Shown here: in pieces, positions 9,561 to 18,464 of the stretch | How positions within the stretch are numbered: position 1 is the stretch's first letter | Layout of the letters: each line of letters begins with the position of its first letter | Assembly: GCF_022601685.1 (NCBI RefSeq) | Contig: NZ_JAKUML010000001.1 | Coordinates: 1-64,000 of the forward strand | DNA length: 64,000 bases | Reading direction: 5' to 3' | From: Acinetobacter sedimenti | GTDB lineage: Bacteria > Pseudomonadota > Gammaproteobacteria > Pseudomonadales > Moraxellaceae | Notes under the pieces: model-generated | Told to the model about the DNA's origin: nothing | The model's database searches: none | What the model saw: only the letters and a program-made list of their open reading frames with translations | Translations under genes and position numbers: made by a program

Positions 9561-10793
9561 ATGCAAGAAATCATTCTTATATCCTTTTTAGGATCTGACC
9601 AACCTAATCAGTTTACCCGACTTATGCAAGTGTTGTCTGTACATCGTTTGCAGATTCTTGATGTGGGGCAAGCAGTTATTCATAACCAATTGACCTTAGG
9701 CATCGTGGTCAGCTCAGATGATCAGACCGCAACTGCTTTGGCGATGCGTGAAATTTTAATTCTCGCTCAAGATATAGGCTTAACGGTTCGCTTTAAACCG
9801 ATCCCTGCCAATGAATATCAGCAGTGGGTTGCCGAAGGCGGTCGCACCAAATATATCGTGACCGCACTTGCACCAGAGTTGACTGCTTCACATCTACAAT
9901 CGGTGACTAAAATTGTATCAGATCAAGGCTTTAATATCGAAACCGTGACACGTCTTTCGGGACGCTTAGAGTTGCAATCGAATATCGCTGAACAGCAATC
10001 GCATGAAAATGTTGCCTGTATTCAATTTGGTTTAAGCGGTCAAATGCTTGATGCGCAAGCGATGCGCTCGGCGTGTATGTTAATGAGTGCACAGCACAAT
10101 ATGGACATTGCGGTACAAGAGGATAATGTCTACCGTCGTAATCGTCGCCTTGTTTGCTTTGACATGGATTCGACTTTGATCACCCAAGAAGTGATTGATG
10201 AGTTGGCATTAGAAGCAGGCGTCGGTGAGCAAGTTGCAGAGATTACTGAACGTGCTATGCAAGGTGAACTCGATTTTCAGCAAAGCTTCCGTGCTCGTGT
10301 GGCATTACTGAAAGGTCTAGATGCCAGTGTATTACCTCAAATCGCTGAGCGCCTGACCATTACTGATGGTGCAGAACGCCTAATTTCTACTTTAAAATCT
10401 TTGGGCTACAAAACGGCAATTTTGTCTGGTGGTTTTCAATATTTTGCAGAATATTTACAACAAAAACTCGGCATTGATGAAGTCCACGCCAATATTCTTG
10501 ATGTAGAAAATGGTGTCGTTACAGGTGTCGTCAAAGGCGATATCGTTGATGGTGCTCGCAAGGCATTGTTGCTGCAACAGCTCTCTGAAAAGTTTGGTAT
10601 TTCTACTGAACAAGTGATCGCTGTAGGTGATGGTGCCAATGATTTACCGATGCTTTCACTTGCAGGTTTGGGCGTGGCATTTCGTGCAAAACCATTGGTG
10701 CGTGAAAATGCAAATCAAGCGATTTCTAGCGTTGGATTGGATGGAATTCTCTATCTTTTGGGCTTACATGACAAAGATTTGTACCGTGCCTAA
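9561..10793 (+). CDS. serB: Phosphoserine phosphatase with N-terminal ACT domains
   Basis: Final step of serine synthesis: hydrolyses O-phosphoserine. The C-terminal HAD domain begins at FDMDSTLIT with nucleophile D201 and general acid D203. It also contains ILSGGF and the metal-binding GDGANDLPML. The first 190 residues form two ACT-like regulatory modules, as in Acinetobacter and Pseudomonas SerB (410 residues, longer than the 322 of E. coli). It is divergent from the AhpA-like gene, with an 81-bp shared intergenic region. Confidence 0.95.
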   Translation: MQEIILISFLGSDQPNQFTRLMQVLSVHRLQILDVGQAVIHNQLTLGIVVSSDDQTATALAMREILILAQDIGLTVRFKPIPANEYQQWVAEGGRTKYIVTALAPELTASHLQSVTKIVSDQGFNIETVTRLSGRLELQSNIAEQQSHENVACIQFGLSGQMLDAQAMRSACMLMSAQHNMDIAVQEDNVYRRNRRLVCFDMDSTLITQEVIDELALEAGVGEQVAEITERAMQGELDFQQSFRARVALLKGLDASVLPQIAERLTITDGAERLISTLKSLGYKTAILSGGFQYFAEYLQQKLGIDEVHANILDVENGVVTGVVKGDIVDGARKALLLQQLSEKFGISTEQVIAVGDGANDLPMLSLAGLGVAFRAKPLVRENANQAISSVGLDGILYLLGLHDKDLYRA

Positions 10794-10807
10794 AAATCTT
10801 ATAACCT

Positions 10808-11008
10808 ACTATATGTTGTGTGTGGAGTTTATAAAATAAGCTCTGAACATCTGATGTATTACTTTTGTAATTACAACGTGATTTAAATTTAATATTCATA
10901 AAAAACAATAACTTAAATATGACAATCTTGTCATGAAAAAAAACTTGAATAGGCGATAAGTGGTGATAAAGCGTCCAGCCTATATGAAAAACCCACACAA
11001 CATATAGT
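10808..11008. repeat. Inverted-repeat-bounded intergenic segment
   Basis: The 443 bases between serB and the next gene hold no convincing ORF. CTATATGTTGTGTGTGG (from about 10809) recurs inverted as CCACACAACATATAG (about 10993-11007), two bases shorter. The arms bound about 200 AT-rich bases, resembling a small MITE, but no target duplication is evident. Inside is a palindrome ATGACAATCTTGTCAT (10919-10934). The remaining 11010-11238 shows nothing I can assign. Confidence 0.4.
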
Positions 11009-11238
11009 GTTTACTAGGGTTGGCAAAAAACGATAAAGTGCCGAAAAAACACACAACGACATCCTGCGTCGCACAACGTAATTTTAGGGCTTTTTTTCTA
11101 AATAAAAACTTGCATAATCAATCTAAGCACAAAAAGGTTTGTGCGTAAAAAATGATCTGTGTGTCAGTGCGAAGATTGCCAAGATAAAATAAAGGCAAGG
11201 CGTGCAGAGCGTAGGATCTATTTTGTAGGAGAGTTTTA

Positions 11239-11550
11239 ATGTTTACATTAAATTTAGCCACAATCATCGGGGGATCATTGGTTGGCTTGGCTGTATTACT
11301 CATCGCATTTTCACAATACCGTCATTGGTTAGTGTTTATGTGTGCAGGGATGGTGTTCTGGGGTGGACTTGAACTATTACGTGCTGGTATTCAAAGCGTA
11401 GTAGATATACCACTTCTATATGGTTATGTGAGTGCGATGATGGTGTGCTTATTTGCTTTTACCGTAGCCATTGCATTGAATGACCGTCGCTTGGCACGAC
11501 AAGACACCAAAGTCAAATATATTGAGCATACGCCAGTATACGACGACTAA
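11239..11550 (+). CDS. Small conserved inner-membrane protein, unknown function
   Basis: I do not recognise the family. The 103-residue product has three hydrophobic segments (about 8-28, 31-50 and 62-83) and a short charged tail ending YIEHTPVYDD, so it is probably a three-helix inner-membrane protein. A good ribosome-binding site (TAGGAGAG) precedes the ATG at suitable spacing, which supports real translation. No operon partner is close. Confidence 0.7.
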   Translation: MFTLNLATIIGGSLVGLAVLLIAFSQYRHWLVFMCAGMVFWGGLELLRAGIQSVVDIPLLYGYVSAMMVCLFAFTVAIALNDRRLARQDTKVKYIEHTPVYDD

Positions 11551-11762
11551 GTCCACGATATTGTCTGCGCAAATGCGAGTCCATGTGCGTATGAAGGCGT
11601 TATTTGCTTTACCATCTGCACTCAATTCGCCTCATTTTATATTTATTCGTATTGACTAAATCGCAACAACGATAATCTCGAAAAGTCATCTATTTTTTGC
11701 ATGGAATATGCTAGCATCGACACAACTTACAATATGTCGTAAAAAAGATTAGGAACATGTCG

Positions 11763-12242
11763 ATGAAATTGTCATCTTTACCTGTAATTAAACTCCCTGT
11801 GGTTGATGTCACTACTGATCCAGTTGATTTGCTGATCACTGGTCTTGTACTTCGTATGAAACAATTGGCTCGTACTAGCCCACAGTTTATTGAATTGATA
11901 TATGATCGTAGTTTCCGTATTGAGATCGGTACAGCTCAAGGCGTTGCTCGTCAGATCATTATTGATCAAGGCAAAGTATCGACTGCTTCGAATGCGACGC
12001 AATCAGCAGATTTTAAAATCCAATTTGTAGATAGTGAATATGCAGTAAAAACCTTGATGAAAGGTGATCCAAGCGCATTTATGACAGGTATGCAATCTGG
12101 CAACATCAAAATGGAAGGTGATTTTTCATTATTGGTATGGTTTAACCAAGTGGCAAAATTGGTTGTACCAAAGATTCCAAAGCCTGTAAAACAACGTATC
12201 AAGCAAGCACGTCAATTTTTAAAAGAAAAAACTGGACGTTAA
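11763..12242 (+). CDS. SCP2 sterol-binding-like domain protein
   Basis: A 159-residue single-domain protein of the SCP2 (sterol carrier) superfamily. Visible features are a beta-rich centre, the segment DFKIQFVDSEYAVKTLMKG, and GNIKMEGDFSLLVWF with the family's G-x-L-K-x-E-G-D pattern. Such proteins bind lipids or CoA-esters; the ligand here is unknown. I chose the second ATG (11763) because AGGA lies 8 bases upstream of it but only 2 from the first ATG at 11757. An intrinsic terminator follows the stop, so it appears monocistronic. Confidence 0.8.
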   Translation: MKLSSLPVIKLPVVDVTTDPVDLLITGLVLRMKQLARTSPQFIELIYDRSFRIEIGTAQGVARQIIIDQGKVSTASNATQSADFKIQFVDSEYAVKTLMKGDPSAFMTGMQSGNIKMEGDFSLLVWFNQVAKLVVPKIPKPVKQRIKQARQFLKEKTGR

Positions 12243-12250
12243 ATCCCTCA

Positions 12251-12281
12251 AAATCCTCCTTTAGTCAGGGGGATTTTTTTA
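12251..12281 (+). terminator. Intrinsic terminator after SCP2 gene
   Basis: Stem AAATCCTCC (12251-12259) and GGGGGATTT (12268-12276) with one G-U pair, then a T run. It lies 8 bases after the stop codon. Confidence 0.85.
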
Positions 12282-12301
12282 TCCTGCAATTTGTCGAGGT
12301 T

Positions 12302-12742
12302 TTATTCGACTTCTAGCATAAAGCTAACAGGACCATCGTTAATCAGATGCACCTGCATATCTGCACCAAAAACTCCTGAAGCAACATGCTCATATTGGCT
12401 ACGCAAATAATTTAATAAGTCATCATATAGCGCTTTCGCTTCCACTGGTGGCATCGCAGGTGCAAAGTCTGGACGCAGTCCTTTTTGGGTATTAGCGTAT
12501 AATGTAAATTGTGAAATGAGCAAAACGCCACCATTCGCTTGGGCGACATTCCAACCCATTTTGCCATTTTCATCATCGAAGACACGATATTTCAAGACTT
12601 TATCAATGAGCTTTTTGCCTTTGTCTAAAGTGTCTTCACGTCCAATACCTAGTAGCAAGACTAAGCCTTGATCAATCTGACCAACGATTTTGTTATCGAC
12701 GCTGACGTGTGCAGACTTGGAACGCTGAATAAATGCACGCAA
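12302..12742 (-). CDS. dtd: D-aminoacyl-tRNA deacylase
   Basis: Hydrolyses D-aminoacyl-tRNAs, protecting translation from D-amino acids. The protein has the family motifs QFTLYAN (SQ-x-T catalytic segment), GLRPDF and the C-terminal NDGPVSFMLEV carrying the Gly-cisPro-type motif region. A TTG start at 12742 gives 146 residues, the normal Dtd length, beginning RAFIQRS. The longer ATG reading from 12805 would run through the terminator of the upstream gene. A GAGG sequence 9 bases before the TTG could act as ribosome-binding site; it lies in the terminator's 3' arm. Confidence 0.88.
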   Translation of the reverse strand: MRAFIQRSKSAHVSVDNKIVGQIDQGLVLLLGIGREDTLDKGKKLIDKVLKYRVFDDENGKMGWNVAQANGGVLLISQFTLYANTQKGLRPDFAPAMPPVEAKALYDDLLNYLRSQYEHVASGVFGADMQVHLINDGPVSFMLEVE

Positions 12743-12743
12743 A

Positions 12744-12775
12744 ATAAAACGCCTCAATGAATGATTGAGGCGAAT
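12744..12775 (-). terminator. Intrinsic terminator between the 12824-13381 gene and dtd
   Basis: Stem GCCTCAAT and ATTGAGGC (12751-12770) with a T-rich tail (GTTTTATTTT) on the minus strand. The tail ends right at the TTG start of dtd. Its GAGG arm doubles as the likely dtd ribosome-binding site. Confidence 0.75.
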
Positions 12776-12823
12776 TGTAAGATGCTCGGTATTGATCTGC
12801 AACAAGGCAGATCCATTCAGACC

Positions 12824-13381
12824 TTAAGAAGCCAATTTAGACTCGACTTCGGTACGCAGATGATTATAGCGATTGAGATAATTTCTCTGCATACTCTTAT
12901 AGCGATTTAGTCGGCTATTCACGGCATTTGGATTATCTACCAAAGCCACGATTTGCATGGTGCTATAGTTCAGTTGCATCACTGCATTACGTAGTCTAGC
13001 CACTTCTGGAGTGTGCACATGCAATTGTTTAAATTGCTGATTTTGACTATCTAAAGTGCCTGCAAGATCACGGAGTTCTTGACGGACTTTGCTGTTGGTG
13101 GTTTGCTTACTTGATGCAAGATCAAGCTGATCATCCAACTGCATAAATAAAGAATTTTGCTGTGTACGAATCTGATCAAAAGCTTTTAAGTCTTCAATCA
13201 ACTTCGCTTGGTAAGCTTCATCAGGACGTTCTTCTTGCGTCATGCCTGTCAGTTGCTCAAGTGTGTCTTTACAACCCACTTGCGTCAGTGCAATGGCAAA
13301 AATACACGCTGTCATGACAGCTTTTGACGCCTTACCCCTAAGAGCGTCATTCAACGTATTCAACGCGGGAAATATTTGCAT
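12824..13381 (-). CDS. Exported coiled-coil protein, possible lipoprotein, unknown function
   Basis: I do not recognise a named family. From the ATG at 13381 (preceded by AAGGGA) the protein has 185 residues. An unusual signal region of about 35 residues includes the hydrophobic ACIFAIALTQVG followed by Cys. The Cys could be a lipobox, but Gln at -3 is atypical. The rest is helical and Gln/Leu-rich, probably coiled coil (about 60-130). A longer TTG start at 13399 is possible but has no ribosome-binding site. A terminator follows the gene. Confidence 0.65.
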   Translation of the reverse strand: MQIFPALNTLNDALRGKASKAVMTACIFAIALTQVGCKDTLEQLTGMTQEERPDEAYQAKLIEDLKAFDQIRTQQNSLFMQLDDQLDLASSKQTTNSKVRQELRDLAGTLDSQNQQFKQLHVHTPEVARLRNAVMQLNYSTMQIVALVDNPNAVNSRLNRYKSMQRNYLNRYNHLRTEVESKLAS

Positions 13382-13483
13382 TGTTGTTCCCTTTTTCAAA
13401 GTTTTGTTAGTTTATCATCAAAATTACCGAAGCTTTTATACACAATGCTTAAATATTAATCAAGTATTATATACAAATGTACA

Positions 13484-14842
13484 TCAAATTAGGCGATGGA
13501 TGGTTTTCCGCTTCCAAACAAATTGGTAATACAAGCCCTGAAAAATAAATAAAAAGACAAATGCCGTTGCATAACCATACCAAATGCCTTCAAGTCCCCA
13601 CCAACGGCTAAATAAATAGGCGAGCGGTACTTCGATCAAGAGGATACAAGCGACATTAATCAGCATCGGTTGCACAACATGACCACTGGCTCGCATGATC
13701 GCCACGAAGACTGCACTTGCACCAAAAAATAGAATCGACCACAGCACGATAAAGAGCAATTGTTGACCGAGTTCAATGACATGCGTCTCAGTGATAAATA
13801 ACGCCATTAAATATTTCGACGCCAAATAGCCGATAAGAATCAATGAGCCAGTGAGTGCAACATTCATTGCAAGAGCAGTGCGAGTCACCCGAGTGACGGC
13901 ATCAGCGTGATTTGAGCCGATGGCTTGAGCAGCAAAGATCGAGGCGGCAATTGAAATCGAAATTGCTGGGAATTGTACATAGTTTAAAACTTGATTGACC
14001 GCACCATAAGCGGCGGTCGCTTCTGCGCCAAAGCGATTGACCAAACCAATGATGACCAAGCCTGCCACGGAAGTCGTGACCATCTGAATGCCAGTTGGCA
14101 CGCTGAGTTTTAAAATCAGCTTACTCATCTGTGGATGATGGCGAATCTGTTGAAGAATCTCTGTATCGATTTTGAGCGGATGATTTTTCACTTTCATATA
14201 GAAAAATAGGAAAATTAAAACCAATAAATAGCCAAGAATCGTGGCAATCGCAGGAGCGATGATCCCCAATTGTGGAAAACCAAAATAACCTTTGATCAGT
14301 GTTGGCGTGACGATCAACCCGACGACACTTGTGAGTCCCAAAGCGATCATTGGTGTGATGCTATCACCGACACCTCGAATGATTGAGGTGTAGATAATAT
14401 ATAGAAAAATCAGTGGGCTACCTGCAAGCATCCATTGCACAAAAGGTAAAGATAAGTGCATGATCTCATCATCTGTACCCAATAATCGCAACAACTCTTC
14501 GGCAAAATAGACACCAAAAATGGCAATGAGCGTGCCACCGATCAAGGTCATAAACAGCGTTGAGCCGATGATGCGTTGTAATTTGTCATGATCTCGTGCA
14601 CCCCAAGCTTGCCCGATCAGCACGGTACAACCTGCGGACAAACCGATAATAAATGCAAGTAAGGTAAACAAAATCGGGAAAAATACCGCAACTGCAGCGA
14701 TCGCATCGACGCCCATCATCTGCCCGACAAAAACAGTATTAATCGTGCCTGATAAGCTTTGTAAAATATTGGTGGCGATCAGAGGAAGAAGAAAAAATAA
14801 AAATCGTTTCCAAAACGCTGACGAGGGTTGAGCAACTTCCAT
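13484..14842 (-). CDS. MATE-family multidrug/Na+ antiporter
   Basis: A 452-residue inner-membrane protein with about twelve hydrophobic helices in two similar halves. Features such as LSGTINTVFVGQMMG near the start, GCTVLIGQAWGARD and the second-half AAYGAVNQVLNY match the MATE (MatE) family, which exports cationic drugs or metabolites against Na+ or H+. Substrate is not deducible. It stands alone, with no regulator next to it except the AraC gene 130 bases away on the same strand. Confidence 0.88.
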   Translation of the reverse strand: MEVAQPSSAFWKRFLFFLLPLIATNILQSLSGTINTVFVGQMMGVDAIAAVAVFFPILFTLLAFIIGLSAGCTVLIGQAWGARDHDKLQRIIGSTLFMTLIGGTLIAIFGVYFAEELLRLLGTDDEIMHLSLPFVQWMLAGSPLIFLYIIYTSIIRGVGDSITPMIALGLTSVVGLIVTPTLIKGYFGFPQLGIIAPAIATILGYLLVLIFLFFYMKVKNHPLKIDTEILQQIRHHPQMSKLILKLSVPTGIQMVTTSVAGLVIIGLVNRFGAEATAAYGAVNQVLNYVQFPAISISIAASIFAAQAIGSNHADAVTRVTRTALAMNVALTGSLILIGYLASKYLMALFITETHVIELGQQLLFIVLWSILFFGASAVFVAIMRASGHVVQPMLINVACILLIEVPLAYLFSRWWGLEGIWYGYATAFVFLFIFQGLYYQFVWKRKTIHRLI

Positions 14843-14973
14843 GTGAAAATCTTATTTTGATAGTGCAATTTAAGCACTCATTCTACGCTGATTCGACGTG
14901 AAAACTAGCACGGATTTGTAGCGAGCCGTTTTCGCAACCTAGATGTTTTTAGTGAATTGATTGTCGGTGAAAA

Positions 14974-15984
14974 CTATTTAGGCGCAATGGATAAATGTTG
15001 TTTTCGCCATTGCTGTGGTGTGTGCTTCGTCCACAGTTTAAAAGCACGTTGAAAAGCACTTTGTTCGGAATAACCGAGTAACAGCGCAATCTCGTGCAAA
15101 CTCAAATGTGGATCTTGCAAATATTTAAAAGCAAGCATTTGGCGAATGGCCTGTACACGCTCTTGAAAAGTGGTGTTTTGACTTTGCAAATGGCGCTGAA
15201 GCTGTCTGACTGAGGTGTGTAGTTGTACTGCAATATATTCAATATTGAGTTTTTGCTTTTGCAGTTGTTTTAAAATCGCCTGTTGCAATCGCTCATCAAG
15301 TTGCGTGGTATGTGGCAATTCTTTGAGCAATGTCTGCGCTTGCGCAGTGAGTAAATCTTGCAAGGTTTGATCGGCATGACGAATCGGCTTACTTAAGATA
15401 TGACTTGGTAAAACGATCTGCGCAGTAGGCTGTGAAAATAGCACAGGACAACCGAAATAGCGTTGATAAATCATCGTATCTTTTGGTGCAGCGTGCATGA
15501 AATCCACTTGGATCAGCTCGACATCATCAATGTGCAGAAAATGCCGAAAAAACTGATACATAATCGCAATGGCAATCTCATTGGTGATCTGTGTGGTAAA
15601 TACTTTGGGGACATCCCAACCGATGATGAGGTGATCTTGATCTTGTTTAAATATCAATGGACTACCGTCATAAATTAGACGATAAAAATCATGATAGCGT
15701 AATAATGCCTCACCGAGATGCTCACAACTTTGAGCTAAATAACCGAGTACGCCAAGATGTTTGAGCTCGACATATTTGGCAATTTCTAAGCCGAGTGCAG
15801 GTTGATCGAGCTGTTGATCGAGCTCGTTGAGCAGTAGATACCAGACTTGATAATCAAAACGCTCTAGATTCTGCACCTGTAGTAGTTGAGCAGGCATCGG
15901 AACTTGATGAGCGTGGCAATATTTAAACAATAAATCGCCCAAACCACCGTATACCGAGCCTTGATAGCTTGTGATCTGTTGCAT
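14974..15984 (-). CDS. AraC-family transcriptional regulator (arabinose-binding-like N domain)
   Basis: A 336-residue regulator. The N-terminal 190 residues resemble the AraC_arabinose_bd (PF12625-type) domain found in ArgR/OruR-like and lipid-related regulators. The C-terminal two helix-turn-helix motifs include IEYIAVQLHTSVRQLQRHL and LHEIALLLGYSEQSAFQRAF, the AraC signature. It is divergent from the fatty-acid-hydroxylase-type gene at 16129, whose expression it probably controls through the 144-bp shared region. The effector is unknown. Confidence 0.88.
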   Translation of the reverse strand: MQQITSYQGSVYGGLGDLLFKYCHAHQVPMPAQLLQVQNLERFDYQVWYLLLNELDQQLDQPALGLEIAKYVELKHLGVLGYLAQSCEHLGEALLRYHDFYRLIYDGSPLIFKQDQDHLIIGWDVPKVFTTQITNEIAIAIMYQFFRHFLHIDDVELIQVDFMHAAPKDTMIYQRYFGCPVLFSQPTAQIVLPSHILSKPIRHADQTLQDLLTAQAQTLLKELPHTTQLDERLQQAILKQLQKQKLNIEYIAVQLHTSVRQLQRHLQSQNTTFQERVQAIRQMLAFKYLQDPHLSLHEIALLLGYSEQSAFQRAFKLWTKHTPQQWRKQHLSIAPK

Positions 15985-16128
15985 CCATGCACCATTTTTT
16001 CAACAAAGAAAGCAATAAAATGGTTATAAATCTTCTGTCGTAATTTGTCAATCAAACACCGATGAAGTGTCAATACGCTAACTTTTCATCGCTCTACACT
16101 GAATATAGAAAATAAACAGGTGATTTTT

Positions 16129-16785
16129 ATGATTAAGGGATTTGTTGCAGGATTGATCGTTGCTAATGCCTTTGAATGGGTAGCACACAAATATATTTTG
16201 CATGGTACACACCGAGCAGGTAAGCCGAGATTTAGTCCTGTGCCACGCAGTATGAAGTCGCATTGGGAGCATCATCGTGAAGTGCGTAAGCAAGAGTTTG
16301 AAGATGACGGCTATGTACAAGGTCTAAGCAACTGGCGTACCAAGAATGAAGTGGTATCTTTGGGCATCGTTGCGGTAACGACAAGTGCGATGTTTTATTC
16401 ATTCTCAAAGGGTATGGCGGTAGCTGCATGGTATAGCGCATTCAACTACTACTATATCCACCGTCGTGCGCACCTTGAACCTGATTGGGCGAAAGCAAAG
16501 ATTCCGTGGCATTACGATCATCACATGAATGCCAATCAAGATGCCAACTGGTGTGTGACAAAGCCGTGGTTTGACTATGTCATGGGCACGCGTGTGGTGT
16601 CGTCAGCGGATTTGCAAGAGCGCAATCCACTTGGTGTCAATTTGCCGAAATTTATTGAAACGCCATTGAAACAATTGGTCAATCAATACTTCCCTGCTCA
16701 ATATGTGCAAAAAGCAGTATCGTCAAAAAGCTCGCAACAGCAATCGAAAGATACGGAAGCGGAAGCAGCTCTCTCGGTTGCATAA
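16129..16785 (+). CDS. Fatty acid hydroxylase / sterol desaturase superfamily membrane protein
   Basis: A 218-residue membrane protein with the histidine clusters of di-iron hydroxylases: HKYILH, HWEHH, HRRAH and HYDHHMN. These would ligate two irons for O2-dependent hydroxylation or desaturation of a lipid. A hydrophobic N-terminal helix precedes the first cluster, and the C-terminal 30 residues are Ser/Gln-rich and probably disordered. ATG 16129 was chosen because ACAGG lies 8 bases upstream; the in-frame GTG at 16120 lacks a site. The lipid substrate is unknown. Regulation by the divergent AraC protein is inferred. Confidence 0.82.
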   Translation: MIKGFVAGLIVANAFEWVAHKYILHGTHRAGKPRFSPVPRSMKSHWEHHREVRKQEFEDDGYVQGLSNWRTKNEVVSLGIVAVTTSAMFYSFSKGMAVAAWYSAFNYYYIHRRAHLEPDWAKAKIPWHYDHHMNANQDANWCVTKPWFDYVMGTRVVSSADLQERNPLGVNLPKFIETPLKQLVNQYFPAQYVQKAVSSKSSQQQSKDTEAEAALSVA

Positions 16786-16876
16786 ATCTGTGTCAAAAGC
16801 GTAAAACAAAAAATAAAACACTCAGCATAAAGTTCACACCTTAATTTTTCAGTTTTATCAAAGCAGTTTTCATCAA

Positions 16877-16909
16877 AGCAATCCGTAGTTTAGGATTGCT
16901 TATTTTTTT
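16877..16909 (+). terminator. Intrinsic terminator after the hydroxylase gene
   Basis: Stem AGCAATCC (16877-16884) and GGATTGCT (16893-16900), followed by TATTTTTTT. It separates the hydroxylase gene from the mod operon. Confidence 0.85.
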
Positions 16910-16916
16910 CCACCGC

Positions 16917-16943
16917 TATATTCTTAAAAATACAATGAATATA
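16917..16943 (+). promoter_or_regulatory. Candidate ModE operator upstream of modA
   Basis: Perfect 7-bp inverted repeat TATATTC (16917-16923) and GAATATA (16937-16943) spaced by 13 bases. The TATAT half sites resemble known ModE boxes and lie 32-58 bases before modA. A ModE-type regulator is encoded at 19703-20065. Inference only; binding is untested. Confidence 0.5.
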
Positions 16944-16974
16944 TCTCCCATATCACTGCTGAGCAGAAATATCT

Positions 16975-17775
16975 ATGATTTTTAAAATTAATAATTCTAT
17001 GAAAAAACAATGTCTTGGTATCCTTGGTATCGTGGGATTAACTGCCATTTCAACAATCAGCTTTGCCAAAGAGTCAACCACCGTCTTTGCCGCAGCCAGT
17101 CTAACCAATGCCATGCAAGACATCGAAAAGCTGTATGAGCAAACCTATAAAACCGATGTAAAAACCTCATTTGCAGGTTCATCGACTTTGGCAAAGCAGA
17201 TCGAAGCAGGCGCACCAGTCGACATTTTTATGTCAGCGGATTTGCAGTGGATGGATTATTTACAAAAACAAGGACAGGTGAGTCCAAAAAATCGGGTGAA
17301 TTTACTCGGTAATTCGCTAGTTTGGATTGCGCCGAAACAGCAAAAAGCAAAACTCGAAGTGAAAAAAGGTGCTGTGCCAGACCTTGTAAAAAAAAGTCGA
17401 ATTTGTACAGGAAATACCAATAGTGTACCTGTGGGTAAATATGCCAAAGCTGCGCTCACTTCGCTAGATTGGTGGACGGCGGTACAACCAAAACTTGTAG
17501 AAACTGAAGATGTGCGTGGTGCACTTGCCTTTGTGGAACGTGGTGAGTGTCAGCTCGGCATTGTCTATGCGACCGATGCTGCGATTAGCGATAAAGTCAA
17601 AGTCGTTGGTACATTCCCTGTAGGAAGCTATCCTGCGGTGGTGTATCCTGTGGCGAAACTTGATCAATCCACAGAAACACAACGTATGTATCAATTCATC
17701 CAAGGAAAAAAAGCCGAGGCGATCTTTAAAAAGTATGGCTTTATTCCGCTCCATCCAACTGCAAAACGTAAATAA
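16975..17775 (+). CDS. modA: Molybdate ABC transporter, periplasmic binding protein
   Basis: Binds molybdate (or tungstate) in the periplasm and delivers it to ModBC. A signal peptide is visible (MKKQCLGILGIVGLTAIS…FA), followed by TTVFAAASLTNAMQDIE and FAGSSTLAKQIEAGAPVD, which carry the conserved Ser residues that ligate the oxyanion. At 266 residues it is full length. The start is either ATG 16975 or ATG 16999; neither has a strong ribosome-binding site. The TAA stop overlaps the modB ATG by one base. Confidence 0.93.
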   Translation: MIFKINNSMKKQCLGILGIVGLTAISTISFAKESTTVFAAASLTNAMQDIEKLYEQTYKTDVKTSFAGSSTLAKQIEAGAPVDIFMSADLQWMDYLQKQGQVSPKNRVNLLGNSLVWIAPKQQKAKLEVKKGAVPDLVKKSRICTGNTNSVPVGKYAKAALTSLDWWTAVQPKLVETEDVRGALAFVERGECQLGIVYATDAAISDKVKVVGTFPVGSYPAVVYPVAKLDQSTETQRMYQFIQGKKAEAIFKKYGFIPLHPTAKRK

Positions 17776-18464
17776 TGTTTGCGTTAAGTCCTGAAGAAAT
17801 CAGCCTACTGCAACTGTCCTGTAAAGTCGCATTAGGTTGTCTTTTGCTGAATATTATTCCTGCATTATTCTTTGGTTGGCTATTGGCACGCAAAGAGTTT
17901 TTGGGGAAATCCCTGTTAGAAACATTGATCTTTCTGCCCTTAGTGCTGCCGCCTGTTGTGCCTGGTTATTTGTTGCTACAACTGTTTGGCAATAACGGTG
18001 TGATCGGCAAATACTTTAGCTACTTTGGATTTGAATTGGCATTTAACTGGAAAGGCGCTGTGCTTGCCTCGGCAGTGATGGGTTTTCCGCTGTTGGTACA
18101 GTCGATTCGTCTTGCCATCGAATTGGTTGATCAGCGTCTAGAAATCGCCGCCATGACTTTGGGTGCATCTCGATTTGCTGCATTTCGGCAGATCACTTTG
18201 CCATTGGCAAGTAGTGGGATTCTGGTCGGGTTAATTCTGTGTTTTTGTCGCAGTTTAGGCGAGTTTGGTGCGACCATTAGCTTTGTCGGCAATATCGCCG
18301 AAGAAACTCGCACCTTACCGCTTGCTATGTATAGCCTGATGCAACAACCAAACAGTGAAGATGCGTTAAATCGTTTAATTATCATTTCCTTAGCGATTGC
18401 ATTTCTTGCGCTATGGTTTGCACAGTGGTTCCAGCGTCGGCAAAAACGACTTCGAGCAGGGTGA
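17775..18464 (+). CDS. modB: Molybdate ABC transporter permease
   Basis: Inner-membrane channel subunit of the molybdate importer. The 229-residue protein has about five membrane helices and the cytosolic coupling loop with AAMTLGASRFAAFRQITLPL, continuing to a segment ending SLGEFGATISFVGN, the ModB/CysT signature. It overlaps modA by one base and modC by one base, indicating tight translational coupling in modABC. Confidence 0.94.
   Translation: MFALSPEEISLLQLSCKVALGCLLLNIIPALFFGWLLARKEFLGKSLLETLIFLPLVLPPVVPGYLLLQLFGNNGVIGKYFSYFGFELAFNWKGAVLASAVMGFPLLVQSIRLAIELVDQRLEIAAMTLGASRFAAFRQITLPLASSGILVGLILCFCRSLGEFGATISFVGNIAEETRTLPLAMYSLMQQPNSEDALNRLIIISLAIAFLALWFAQWFQRRQKRLRAG

Noticed and set aside
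12743-12805. Longer ATG start for dtd
   Set aside because: It would place the upstream gene's terminator within the coding sequence and add 21 residues not normal for Dtd.
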